Part shown: positions 1 through 7,123 of the stretch, in pieces
Position numbering within the stretch: the first letter of the stretch is position 1
Layout of the letters: every line of letters starts with the position of its first letter
Source of the DNA: Planctomycetales bacterium
GTDB lineage: Bacteria > Planctomycetota > Planctomycetia > Planctomycetales > Planctomycetaceae
Assembly: GCA_020050375.1 (NCBI GenBank)
Contig: JAGVKR010000138.1
Location: 1 to 7,149, forward strand
Direction of reading: 5' to 3'
Length of the DNA stretch: 7,149 bases
The notes under the pieces: model-generated
What the model saw: the letters and a program-made list of their open reading frames with translations, nothing else
Told to the model about the DNA's origin: nothing
Database searches by the model: none
Program-made: the position numbers and the translations under genes

Positions 1-621
1 ATACGTGCCGGTGCGGAAAGCTCGGCGTTCGAGCTCGCGTTGCACGATCAACCGCACCGCAACTGACTGCACACGTCCGGCCGACAGCTTGGGGGCGACT
101 TTCTTCCAGAGCAGGGGGCTCAGGCGGTAGCCATAGAGGCGATCGAGCACCCGCCGCGTTTCCTGCGCCGAGACGAGGCTCTTGTCGAGATCGCGCGGGT
201 TCCTGATCGCCGCCTGGATGGCATCTTTGGTGATTTCCGAGAACACCATCCGCTTGACAGGCACCTTGGGGTTGAGAATCTCGGAGAGGTGCCAGCCAAT
301 GCTCTCGCCTTCGCGGTCTTCGTCGGTCGCCAGAATCAGTTCGGCGGCGTCTTTGAGCGCCGCTTTGAGCTCGCTGATGACCTTTTTCTTTTCCTTCGAG
401 ATCACGTAAAGCGGCTCGAAGCCGGCGTCGACGTTGACCCCCAGCGTTGCCCAGGGCTCTTTTTTCACCTCGAGCGGAATCTCAGCGGCGCGGGCCGGCA
501 GATCGCGCACGTGCCCCATACTGGCCAGGACTTTGTAGTCGCTGCCCAGGTAGCTGTTGATCTTACGCGCCTTGGCCGGCGATTCGACGATCACCAGGCC
601 TTTGAGTTTTTTTTTGGCCAC
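1..621 (-). CDS. topA: DNA topoisomerase I (type IA), N-terminal part, runs off left edge
   Basis: Type IA topoisomerases relax negatively supercoiled DNA in the cytoplasm by Mg-dependent single-strand passage. The 207 visible codons are open to the left edge and hold the Toprim domain and the start of the next domain. Visible landmarks are the [10 protein letters not shown] motif with the catalytic glutamate at residue 13, [17 protein letters not shown] (26-42), and [11 protein letters not shown] (97-107), which carries the acidic metal triad D100, D102 and E104. Further on come FSEIT (127-131), [12 protein letters not shown] (163-174) and [13 protein letters not shown] (179-191). All align without gaps in sense to E. 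coli TopA, except that the lysine-rich insert after GHIRDLP is absent. The active-site tyrosine lies further on, outside the window. The start is a GTG at 619-621, with GGAG (632-635) ten bases upstream; the next codons are GCC and three AAA. An ATG-only gene search would miss this start. Identity is very secure; the exact start is likely. Confidence 0.96.
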   Translation of the reverse strand, partial: MAKKKLKGLVIVESPAKARKINSYLGSDYKVLASMGHVRDLPARAAEIPLEVKKEPWATLGVNVDAGFEPLYVISKEKKKVISELKAALKDAAELILATDEDREGESIGWHLSEILNPKVPVKRMVFSEITKDAIQAAIRNPRDLDKSLVSAQETRRVLDRLYGYRLSPLLWKKVAPKLSAGRVQSVAVRLIVQRELERRAFRTGTY

Positions 622-651
622 AGGCAGTTTGCTCCGCCAATTCTGTTGGCC

Positions 652-679
652 TTGCCTCACCGGGGAACACAGCTACAAT
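652..679 (+). promoter_or_regulatory. Candidate sigma70-type promoter for the PpiD-like gene
   Basis: TTGCCT (652-657, four of six consensus bases) and TACAAT (674-679, five of six) are separated by 16 bases. The predicted start near 686 leaves a leader of about 160 bases before the ATG at 846. The start is upstream of, and faces, the predicted topA start near 710, so the two transcripts would overlap at their 5' ends. Confidence 0.4.
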
Positions 680-716
680 CGGCGATCCACGCAGTCGTCA
701 CCGGCTCGCCGTGAAA

Positions 717-746
717 TCCATAGTTCATCGTTCCGCAGTCTGTCAA
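717..746 (-). promoter_or_regulatory. Candidate sigma70-type promoter for topA
   Basis: On the minus strand a perfect -35 hexamer TTGACA (746-741) is followed after 18 bases by TATGGA (722-717), which keeps only the TAT of a -10 box. Transcription would start near 710 and give a leader of about 90 bases before the topA GTG. The -35 match is strong and the -10 is poor, so this is only a candidate. Confidence 0.33.
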
Positions 747-845
747 GTGCGGAGTCGGCGAAAGTCCTGATCCCGCAACCGGATGGCACGCGCGGCGCGG
801 GGCCGATTCGCCCTCCTGTTTCGGGCACTGAAAGGTCGTTTTCGA

Positions 846-3146
846 ATGCAATCTCCGTTCAAAATTCTGCGCCAGTATCAGAAGGTGCTCCTGGCGACCA
901 TGGCGGTCGTAGCGATGATCAGCTTCGGCGTGGGAGGCATTATCACGCGGATGACGGGCAGCCGTGGTTCGGCGCAGGCCGACGTCGTCGTCGAGACCAA
1001 TGTCGACAATCTGACGCAGGATGGACTCCGCAAGTTGATGCATCGCCGGTATCTCGCGAACGCTTTCATGTACAAGGCGCTGCTGGCCTCCAACCCCGAG
1101 TATGAAAAGATCGCGCAGTTCATGCCCAGCCTGGCGCAGCAGTTTGGCAGCCAATCGCCGCAGGAGGTCGAGTTCGCCTGGTTGATGCTGCATGAGGCGC
1201 GACGGCTGGGTGTCGTCGTCGACAACGCGCAGATCGCGGATTTCATCCGCCAGGCGACGAATCGCAAGCTCAGCGAGGCACAGTTCAGCCGCGTCCTGGA
1301 GAGCATGCAGATCAAGGCGCCCGAGCTCTACGATATTCTGCGCGACGAGTTGCAATGGCAGACAGCCTATCGGCTGATGTCGCCGGTCGCGGCGCAATCC
1401 CCCGAGCAGTTCTGGAAATACTATCGTCAGCTCCACACCCGGCAGAAAATCGAGGTTGCGCCCGTGCCGATCAAGGATTTCGCCTCCGGCATCGAGCCTC
1501 CGCCCGCCGCTTCGCTCGAAAAATTTTTCAGTTCACACAAGACGCAGTTCGAAACGTCGGCGAACGGCGAATACCGTCCGGGTTTCCGGCAACCTCCGAA
1601 AGTCAAATTGCACTACCTGCAGTTCACGTATCTGGGCGTCGAAGAGCAGATCCTGAAAAACAGCCCGGTCACCGACAAGGAGATCGAAGAGTATTACGAA
1701 GCGAAGAAGACCATCGACCGGCGCTTCCAGGATGTCGATTCAGCCCCTCCGGTCGACAACGAATCGTTGCCGATCGACGCCGAGGTCGCTCCCGAGGGAG
1801 ACAAACGCCCGGAGCCCCCGGCGACTCCCACGGACGAATCGCCGGAAAATTCCGAGCCGGAATCCCCTTGCGGGGCTCCCGAAGACAAACCGGCTGACGA
1901 CAAACCGGCTGACGATCAGGCTGCCGACAAGCCCGATGCGGATGGTCCCGCCAAGGCGGAAGCGAAATCCAACGAGTCGCCCCCCCCCGCCGAAGAAGAA
2001 TCCGACGAACAACCAGCCACAGAAGACAAAACGCCACCGTTCGGGGCCGGCAAGCCGCCTCGTAAGCCAGCCGTTCGACCGCTCAAATTCAAGCCTCTCA
2101 ACGACGAATTGCGCGACCTGATCCGCGAGAGCATCGTTCATGAACGGACTCTGGCGCGGATGAAGGAGGTGGCCTCCAAAGCGGCGGACGCATTGCGTGA
2201 CGTCGGCCTCGAGCTCGCGCAGCAGAAAGAATTCGACATTTCAAGGGGAAAGCCCGAAGACCTCGCCCGCCTGGCCGATCGCTCGCGGGAAAAGCTTCAG
2301 GAGATCGCCGAGAAGTTCGCGGCGAAGTTTGGCGAAACGGGGTTGGTCAGTGCCCGCGAGTTGACCGAGTTGCCCGGGATCGGCAAAGCCCAGGAGCCGG
2401 ATGCCAACGAGTTCGTCCCGGGCGGAGTCCGGACCATCGTGGACCTGGCGTTCGACTCCGACGCCCTGTGTCGCGTTGTCGAAGCCGAGGCGGGCGCTTC
2501 CAGCGCGTCCCGCGACATGTACGTCTTTTGGAAGGTGCAGCACGTCCCCGCGCACGTTCCCACTTTCGACGAGCCGGGTGTGAAGGAACAGGCTCTCGAG
2601 GCGTGGAAACTGCAACAGGCGCTCCCCGAGGCGAAGAAGCGGGCCGAGCAATTGGCAGAGCTCGTGCGCAACAGCAAAGAATCGATGTCGGCCGTCCTCG
2701 CCGGCCAGACGGTCACGGGCTCGGCCAAAGCCCTCGCCCTGACCGTTCAGGAATCCCCGGAGTTCTCGTGGTGGCGCGAGTCGTCCGCCCCGGACACTTC
2801 CATGCGGCAACCTCCCCTTCAGTTGTCAAAACCGGTCGTCGTCACGGGGGCCGGAATGAAATTCATGGAGTTTGTGTTCGACGAGCTCGATGAGGGTGAC
2901 GTCGGAGTCGTGCTCAACGAGGATGCGTCGGTGTGCTATGTCGTCAAGGTGATTTCCCGACGACCCGCCGATCGGGAGGCGTTCAAAAGCGCGCCGCTGT
3001 TCAGCACAACTTCGCCCTACGGAAGGCTGGCTCAGTTCGGACAGCAAGTGGCCAACAGAGAGTTCATCCAACAACTCGAGAAGGCTTACGCCGTCAAGCG
3101 GCACTTCGATTCCGCTGCGATGCCTGCAGCCGATGGTGACGAGTAG
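846..3146 (+). CDS. Membrane-anchored PpiD/SurA-like periplasmic chaperone
   Basis: I read this 766-residue protein as an exported folding factor held in the cytoplasmic membrane by one N-terminal segment. A short basic start is followed by a hydrophobic stretch at about 13-34 (KVLLATMAVVAMISFGVGG). The rest would lie outside the membrane. Residues about 60-195 are helical and look like the SurA/PpiD N-terminal chaperone domain (PEYEKIAQFM, FIRQATNRKLSEAQF, ILRDELQWQ). Next come a strand KVKLHYLQFTYL (252-263) and VTDKEIEEYYEAKK (275-288). A low-complexity segment rich in Pro, Glu, Asp and Lys fills about 297-408, and helix PLNDELRDLIRESIVHERT (417-435) follows it. The C-terminal part has PpiD-like features: FWKVQHVPAHVPTFDEPGVK (561-580) and GDVGVVLNEDASVCYVVKV (684-702). 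I see no clear parvulin catalytic core, so isomerase activity is doubtful. I chose ATG 846 because it puts the membrane anchor at the N-terminus and has AAAGG ten bases upstream. An in-frame ATG at 783 would add 21 basic residues and has no good ribosome site. The family is inferred from pattern, not from a search. Confidence 0.72.
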   Translation: MQSPFKILRQYQKVLLATMAVVAMISFGVGGIITRMTGSRGSAQADVVVETNVDNLTQDGLRKLMHRRYLANAFMYKALLASNPEYEKIAQFMPSLAQQFGSQSPQEVEFAWLMLHEARRLGVVVDNAQIADFIRQATNRKLSEAQFSRVLESMQIKAPELYDILRDELQWQTAYRLMSPVAAQSPEQFWKYYRQLHTRQKIEVAPVPIKDFASGIEPPPAASLEKFFSSHKTQFETSANGEYRPGFRQPPKVKLHYLQFTYLGVEEQILKNSPVTDKEIEEYYEAKKTIDRRFQDVDSAPPVDNESLPIDAEVAPEGDKRPEPPATPTDESPENSEPESPCGAPEDKPADDKPADDQAADKPDADGPAKAEAKSNESPPPAEEESDEQPATEDKTPPFGAGKPPRKPAVRPLKFKPLNDELRDLIRESIVHERTLARMKEVASKAADALRDVGLELAQQKEFDISRGKPEDLARLADRSREKLQEIAEKFAAKFGETGLVSARELTELPGIGKAQEPDANEFVPGGVRTIVDLAFDSDALCRVVEAEAGASSASRDMYVFWKVQHVPAHVPTFDEPGVKEQALEAWKLQQALPEAKKRAEQLAELVRNSKESMSAVLAGQTVTGSAKALALTVQESPEFSWWRESSAPDTSMRQPPLQLSKPVVVTGAGMKFMEFVFDELDEGDVGVVLNEDASVCYVVKVISRRPADREAFKSAPLFSTTSPYGRLAQFGQQVANREFIQQLEKAYAVKRHFDSAAMPAADGDE
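1884..1928 (+). repeat. In-frame 15-base tandem repeat in the low-complexity insert
   Basis: GACAAACCGGCTGAC occurs twice without a mismatch (1884-1898 and 1899-1913), followed by a degenerate third unit, GATCAGGCTGCCGAC (1914-1928). It encodes DKPAD, DKPAD, DQAAD and then a looser KPDAD. Unit length is a multiple of three, so copy number can change without breaking the frame. It lies within the acidic, proline-rich insert of the PpiD-like protein. Confidence 0.9.
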
Positions 3147-3153
3147 GTAGACG

Positions 3154-3172
3154 GTGATCAGGCGTGATCAGG
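3154..3172. repeat. Short direct repeat just after the PpiD-like gene
   Basis: GTGATCAGG occurs at 3154-3162 and again at 3164-3172 with one base between, giving a 10-base period. Each copy contains the palindrome TGATCA. It begins eight bases after the stop codon at 3146. One helical turn of spacing could suit a protein binding site, but chance or slippage is equally possible. Confidence 0.45.
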
Positions 3173-3274
3173 AGCAGTGCTACATCGGGGCCAACCGCCG
3201 GCCGAGTCCCGTGGAAGTCGACGGGGCCTGTGCGGTCGGCCGACAGAGTCGATCGATGTGAGCGAACCGCCTGG

Positions 3275-3299
3275 TTTCGCCCCGGTGCGAAATGGGGCG
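3275..3299. terminator. Possible shared terminator between the convergent genes
   Basis: Two overlapping inverted repeats lie between the convergent gene ends. The first is TTTCGC (3275-3280) with GCGAAA (3287-3292), loop of six. The second is CGCCCC (3278-3283) with GGGGCG (3294-3299), loop of ten. They share bases and cannot form together. Neither strand has a T-run after the stem, so this is not a standard intrinsic terminator. The position, eight bases beyond the glgP stop, is its main support. The rest of the 160-base gap holds only a 10-base palindrome, GTCGGCCGAC (3235-3244), and the small direct repeat near the other gene end. Confidence 0.25.
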
Positions 3300-3306
3300 C
3301 CCGACG

Positions 3307-5451
3307 TCAGACGTGGTCCATCGAGCAGCTCAGTCCACCGGCGGCGGGAACGTAGCTCTTCCGCACGTAATCCATCACCATCCGGTCGGCGTTGAAACGC
3401 CAGCCCAGCGTGCGGACTGCCCGTTTCATGCACTTGATCCAGGCCTGCGGCAGGTCGTCGTGGTCCCGTTCGTAGAACAGCGGAATGACCTCGTTGGTGA
3501 TCACGGCGGCGAGGCTCGCGGCGTCGCGCTCGTCCTGAATTTCCTGCCGGACGTGCGTGCGGCCGTTGCCGATGGCGAAGCCGTTCGAGCCGTCGAACGC
3601 TTCCGCCCACCAGCCGTCGAGGATCGAGCAGTTGAGCACTCCGTTGAGCACCACTTTCTGTCCGCTGGTCCCCGAAGCTTCGAGCGGCCGGCGGGGATTG
3701 TTGAGCCACACGTCGACCCCTTGCACCAGGTGCCGCGCCAGGTTGATATCGTAATCTTCGAGGAAAACGATCCGCCCGCGGAACGGCTCTTCCTGACTGA
3801 TCCGATAGATGCGCTGCAGAATCGCCTTGCCCGGCTCGTCGGCCGGATGCGATTTGCCGGCGAAGATGATTTGGATCGGCCGATCGGTGCTCGTGACCAG
3901 CCGCGCCAGGAGATCGAGGTCGCGCAGGATCAGGTCGGCCCGCTTGTAGGGGGCGAACCTGCGCGCGAACCCGATCGTCAGGATGCGTGGATCGAGCGCC
4001 GTCGAAATCTGTGCTAAGGTCGATTCCGATTCGTCGCGCCGGCGGGCTTGTTTGAGCAGCCGGTTGCGGGCGTAGGTGATCAAGCGACTTTTCAGCGTCT
4101 GGTGCGTCTCCCAGAGCTCGCCGGGCGACAGATGCTCGACCGGAGCCCAGACCTCCGGTTCACCGGTGCGCAGATACCAATCGAGGGGCAGCACCCGGTC
4201 GTACAACATTCGCATCTGGGCCGCCAGCCAGCTCGCGACGTGAATGCCGTTCGTGATGTGGCCAATCGGAATTTCCTCTTCGCTCCGCCACGGCCAGAGC
4301 GTCGCCCACATCCGTCGGCTGACGACGCCGTGCAGGCTCGACACAGCATTGGCTCGCCGGCAGAGTTTGAAGGCGAGGACCGTCATGCAGAACGACTCCT
4401 GCTGATTCTGCGGCTCGACGCGCCCCAGGCTCATTAAGGAGTCCTGCCGGAGACCCAGCTCGTCGCGCAACGGGCCGACGTGTTCTTCGATCAACTCGCC
4501 GTTGAAGCGGTCGTGTCCGGCGGGGACCGGCGTGTGCGTGGTGAACGCGCTCATCGCCGCCGTTTCGCGGAGCGCCTCGTCAAATGAAACGTCGTCTTCT
4601 TTCATTCTCTGACGGATGACTTCCAGGCCGGCAAACGCCGAATGGCCTTCGTTCATGTGGATCACGCCCGGCTGAATGCCCATCGCCTGCAGGGCCCGCA
4701 CACCGCCGATCCCCAGCATGATCTCCTGACGGATGCGCGTCCGCTGATCTCCGCCGTAGAGCCGGCTCGTCAGTTGCCGGTCTTCGTCGCGGTTTTCCGG
4801 CACGTCGGTATCCAGCAGATACAGCGGAATTCGCCCGACTTTGATCGTCCAGACGCGAGCATGAATCTTTCCGCCGCGCGTATCGACCGAGATCAGAACG
4901 GGTTTGCCGTCAGTCCCCAGGGCTGCCTGCAACGGAAGCTTGCTGATCTTCTGATCGGTGTACGTCTCCTGCTGCCAGCCGTTCTCATCGAGGTACTGGC
5001 TGAAATATCCCTGACTGTAAAACAGCCCGACGGCGACCATGGGGATTCCCAGGTCCGAAGCGCTTTTCAGATGATCGCCGGCAAGAACGCCCAAGCCGCC
5101 CGAATAGATCGGCAACGATTCGTGCAGGCCGAACTCAGCCGAAAAGTAGGCGGTCGGCCGCTGCCCCAGCACGCCGGCATGCGTGGCCCCCCACGTCTCG
5201 TTGGCCTGCATGTATTCCTGCCAGCGGCGATAGGCCCAGTTGATGCGCGTGTGGAGCACGGCTTCGGCAGCCCGCTTCTCGAGTGCATCGGGAGGGTAGG
5301 CTTCCAGCAGCAGGACCGGATTGTGTCCGACATCGGTCCAGAGGGCGGGATCGATATCGCGGAAGATCTGCGTGACTTCCGGTTGCCAGCTCCACCAAAG
5401 GTTGTTGCCCAGCTCCGTGAGTTTTTCGTGGAGCGATTTCTGTCGTGCCAT
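3307..5451 (-). CDS. glgP: Alpha-glucan (glycogen/maltodextrin) phosphorylase, GT35, DUF3417 type
   Basis: This PLP-dependent enzyme would release glucose 1-phosphate from the non-reducing ends of alpha-1,4-glucans using phosphate, in the cytoplasm. The 714 residues look complete. The N-terminal DUF3417-type region (about 10-115) begins [16 protein letters not shown] and holds [12 protein letters not shown] (70-81). The catalytic part follows: [20 protein letters not shown] (101-120), [12 protein letters not shown] (262-273), [13 protein letters not shown] (304-316), GHITNGIHV (397-405), [13 protein letters not shown] (493-505) and [18 protein letters not shown] (582-599). K599 corresponds to the PLP-binding lysine, and R498 and K503 to the phosphate-contact residues of rabbit muscle phosphorylase (R569, K574). 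The family is the short bacterial alpha-glucan phosphorylase branch (the TIGR02094 type), which differs from the classical E. coli GlgP/MalP branch. The start is well supported: the N-terminus matches family pattern, and GAGGA (5465-5461) lies nine bases upstream. It follows phr on the same strand after 133 bases. Whether glycogen or shorter dextrins are preferred cannot be read from sequence. Confidence 0.95.
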   Translation of the reverse strand: MARQKSLHEKLTELGNNLWWSWQPEVTQIFRDIDPALWTDVGHNPVLLLEAYPPDALEKRAAEAVLHTRINWAYRRWQEYMQANETWGATHAGVLGQRPTAYFSAEFGLHESLPIYSGGLGVLAGDHLKSASDLGIPMVAVGLFYSQGYFSQYLDENGWQQETYTDQKISKLPLQAALGTDGKPVLISVDTRGGKIHARVWTIKVGRIPLYLLDTDVPENRDEDRQLTSRLYGGDQRTRIRQEIMLGIGGVRALQAMGIQPGVIHMNEGHSAFAGLEVIRQRMKEDDVSFDEALRETAAMSAFTTHTPVPAGHDRFNGELIEEHVGPLRDELGLRQDSLMSLGRVEPQNQQESFCMTVLAFKLCRRANAVSSLHGVVSRRMWATLWPWRSEEEIPIGHITNGIHVASWLAAQMRMLYDRVLPLDWYLRTGEPEVWAPVEHLSPGELWETHQTLKSRLITYARNRLLKQARRRDESESTLAQISTALDPRILTIGFARRFAPYKRADLILRDLDLLARLVTSTDRPIQIIFAGKSHPADEPGKAILQRIYRISQEEPFRGRIVFLEDYDINLARHLVQGVDVWLNNPRRPLEASGTSGQKVVLNGVLNCSILDGWWAEAFDGSNGFAIGNGRTHVRQEIQDERDAASLAAVITNEVIPLFYERDHDDLPQAWIKCMKRAVRTLGWRFNADRMVMDYVRKSYVPAAGGLSCSMDHV

Positions 5452-5515
5452 CGGATTCCATCCTCGCGCTTGACGTGCCGGCTGGGTACTTCCCTGAGCC
5501 CGATTCTCGCAACGA

Positions 5516-5545
5516 ACTATAGCGACCGATCGGCCGCTCTGCCAG
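5516..5545 (-). promoter_or_regulatory. Weak candidate promoter for glgP
   Basis: On the minus strand CTGGCA (5545-5540, four of six) and TATAGT (5521-5516, five of six) are 18 bases apart. The predicted start near 5509 would leave a leader of about 58 bases. The spacer holds an imperfect inverted repeat centred on CCGATCGG (5526-5533), a possible operator. If real, glgP can be transcribed independently of phr. Confidence 0.3.
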
Positions 5546-5584
5546 ATGATTCGCTATCTCCGGCCCATCGTCCGCGGTCGCGGA

Positions 5585-7039
5585 TCATTGCCGCCCCCGC
5601 TTCATTCGCGCCAGGACGTCGAGGGCCCGAAGGCGGGCTTCCGCGTGATCGACAATCGGGTGTGGGTAGTTCACCCCCAATTCAACGCCGGCGGCCCTCA
5701 ACCTGTCGCGCCCGGCTCGCCACGGTTCGTGGATGGCTTCCGTCGGGAGACGGGCCAGTTCGGGCACCCATCGGCGAACATATTCCCCCTGTGGATCAAA
5801 TCTCGTCCCCTGAACGACCGGGTTGAAGACGCGAAAGTACGGCGCGGCGTCCGCTCCGCAACCGGCCGTCCATTGCCAGCCGAGAGTGTTGTTGGCCAGG
5901 TCGGCATCGACCAGTGTATCCCAGAACCAGCGTGCCCCCGCCTCCCACGATACAAGGAGGTCTTTCACCAGGAATGAGGCCACCGCCATTCGAACGCGGT
6001 TGTGCATCCAACCGGTGGCCCACAACTGTCGCATTCCTGCGTCGATATACGGAAAACCGGTCTGGCCGCGCTGCCAGGCCCGAATTGAGGGGGAGTCGTT
6101 TTCCCAGGGAAAAGCTGCGAACGCCGAGCGTAACGGCTCGCTGGGGGTTTGGGGAAAATGAAAAAGCAGGTGGTGGGCAAACTCACGCCAGATCAGTTGC
6201 CTCAGATAGGGTTCGGCCGCCTCTTCTCCCGCGGGACCAAGCCGTTCGCGCATCGATTGCATGACCGAATTCCACACCTGTCGGGGGCTGATTTCGCCGA
6301 AATGCAGATAGGGACTGAGCCGTGACGTTCCATCATGATCCGGGCGATCGCGATCGTCCTTATAGTTGTCAACGCCCTTCAGCAGAAAATGGTTCAACTC
6401 ATTGGCGGCGCCGGCTGCGCCGGGAGTCCACGCCGATCGAATTCCATCGTCCCAGCGAATACGCGGTTCGAGCTGCAATTTGTCGAGAGCCAGCGACTTC
6501 GGCCATTCGAACGGACCCGGCCATCGTGGCGGCGCATTCGCAGGCTCGGCCGGAGGCGCTACAGACAAGCATTTCCGCCAGAACGGGGTGAAGACCTGAA
6601 ACGGGGTGCCGGTTCCCGTCTGAATCGACCAGGGTTCGTGCAGCAGGCTGCCGTTGCAGCTTTCGGCATGCACTCCCAAGCCCCGTAAAGCCGTTTTGAT
6701 CCGGGCGTCTCGGGCGATGGCCAGCGGTTCGTAGCGACGATTCCAGAAAACGGCGGAGGCCCCGCATTCCGGGATGAGCGCTTGCAGCGTCTCCAGTGCT
6801 GGTCCGTGTCGGAGGATCAGTCGGGATCCGCGGCTGCGTAAATCGGCATCGAGCTGCTGCAATGAGCGATGCAGCCAGCTTTTCGTCGCCCCCCCGGGAG
6901 CCCAGTCTCCTTCCTCGTCAGGCGACCAGATGTAGACCGGAATGACCGGCGCCCCTCGCTCGATCCCCTTGAGCAGAGCCGGTTGGTCGTCAATCCGCAG
7001 ATCGTTTCGAAACCAGACCAGGGTCGCGGGCGCGGACAT
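5585..7039 (-). CDS. phr: Deoxyribodipyrimidine photolyase, class I (CPD photolyase)
   Basis: Class I photolyases use FADH- and blue or near-UV light to split cyclobutane pyrimidine dimers in DNA. The 484-residue protein is complete and close to E. coli PhrB in length (472). The N-terminal antenna Rossmann domain starts LVWFRNDLRIDDQPAL (7-22) and includes FWNRRYEPLAIARDARIK (98-115). The FAD-binding helical domain has TSRLSPYLHFGEISPR (238-253), LIWREFAHHLLFHFP (282-296), GQTGFPYIDAGMRQL (325-339), GWMHNRVRMAVASFLVKDLL (343-362) and LGWQWTAGCGADAAPYFRVF (386-405). The electron-transfer tryptophans of E. coli PhrB (W382, W359, W306) correspond to W388, W365 and W312. The flavin-facing asparagine corresponds to N384, and the dimer-contacting tryptophans to W284 and W390. 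All key positions are intact, so activity is expected. Which antenna cofactor (folate or deazaflavin) it binds is not clear. The ATG has GGAAG (7049-7045) five bases upstream. It is first in a possible phr-glgP pair. A cryptochrome role is less likely. Confidence 0.96.
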   Translation of the reverse strand: MSAPATLVWFRNDLRIDDQPALLKGIERGAPVIPVYIWSPDEEGDWAPGGATKSWLHRSLQQLDADLRSRGSRLILRHGPALETLQALIPECGASAVFWNRRYEPLAIARDARIKTALRGLGVHAESCNGSLLHEPWSIQTGTGTPFQVFTPFWRKCLSVAPPAEPANAPPRWPGPFEWPKSLALDKLQLEPRIRWDDGIRSAWTPGAAGAANELNHFLLKGVDNYKDDRDRPDHDGTSRLSPYLHFGEISPRQVWNSVMQSMRERLGPAGEEAAEPYLRQLIWREFAHHLLFHFPQTPSEPLRSAFAAFPWENDSPSIRAWQRGQTGFPYIDAGMRQLWATGWMHNRVRMAVASFLVKDLLVSWEAGARWFWDTLVDADLANNTLGWQWTAGCGADAAPYFRVFNPVVQGTRFDPQGEYVRRWVPELARLPTEAIHEPWRAGRDRLRAAGVELGVNYPHPIVDHAEARLRALDVLARMKRGRQ

Positions 7040-7075
7040 GGATACTTCCGGTGGAAAGAAGGCATTGCCGCCGAA

Positions 7076-7103
7076 ATCGTAGGCTGTCGCGAGCCACTTT
7101 CAA
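7076..7103 (-). promoter_or_regulatory. Candidate sigma70-type promoter for phr
   Basis: TTGAAA (7103-7098, five of six) and TACGAT (7081-7076, four of six) lie 16 bases apart on the minus strand. The predicted start near 7069 gives a leader of about 30 bases that contains the GGAAG ribosome site. I see no LexA-type operator or other recognisable light or damage control site beside it. Confidence 0.4.
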
Positions 7104-7123
7104 GGTGCGGTGATGGTAACGAA

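Noticed and set aside
289..714. Plus-strand open frame of 141 codons antisense to topA
   Set aside because: The opposite strand encodes the conserved Toprim motifs of topA over the same bases, so this is a shadow.
783..845. N-terminal extension of the chaperone from ATG 783
   Set aside because: It would place 21 mostly basic residues before the membrane anchor, has no good ribosome site, and gives an N-terminus less typical than the one from ATG 846. It cannot be fully excluded.
657..1436. Minus-strand open frame of 259 codons crossing the topA/chaperone gap
   Set aside because: It lies antisense to the membrane anchor and SurA-like region of the chaperone and shows no motif. It would also cover the promoter region.
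3292..4017. Plus-strand open frame of 241 codons antisense to the C-terminal part of glgP
   Set aside because: It overlaps the conserved PLP-lysine region of glgP on the other strand, and its product looks like a reverse-frame shadow with no recognisable domain.
5571..5584. Perfect inverted repeat TCCGCG-GT-CGCGGA abutting the phr stop codon, as a terminator
   Set aside because: The stem is only five or six base pairs with a very tight loop, and no T-run follows on the minus strand. In G+C-rich DNA this is likely chance.
5452..5584. A small gene or riboswitch between phr and glgP
   Set aside because: I see no convincing short frame with a ribosome site and no recognisable riboswitch core. 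The short ATG frame starting near 5463 on the minus strand runs out of frame into glgP and looks accidental.
4642..5826. Long plus-strand open frame of 394 codons, antisense to glgP and phr
   Set aside because: It spans the start of glgP, the intergenic gap and the end of phr. Its translation shows no family motif, while both minus-strand genes match well-known families across the same bases. High G+C makes long antisense frames common.
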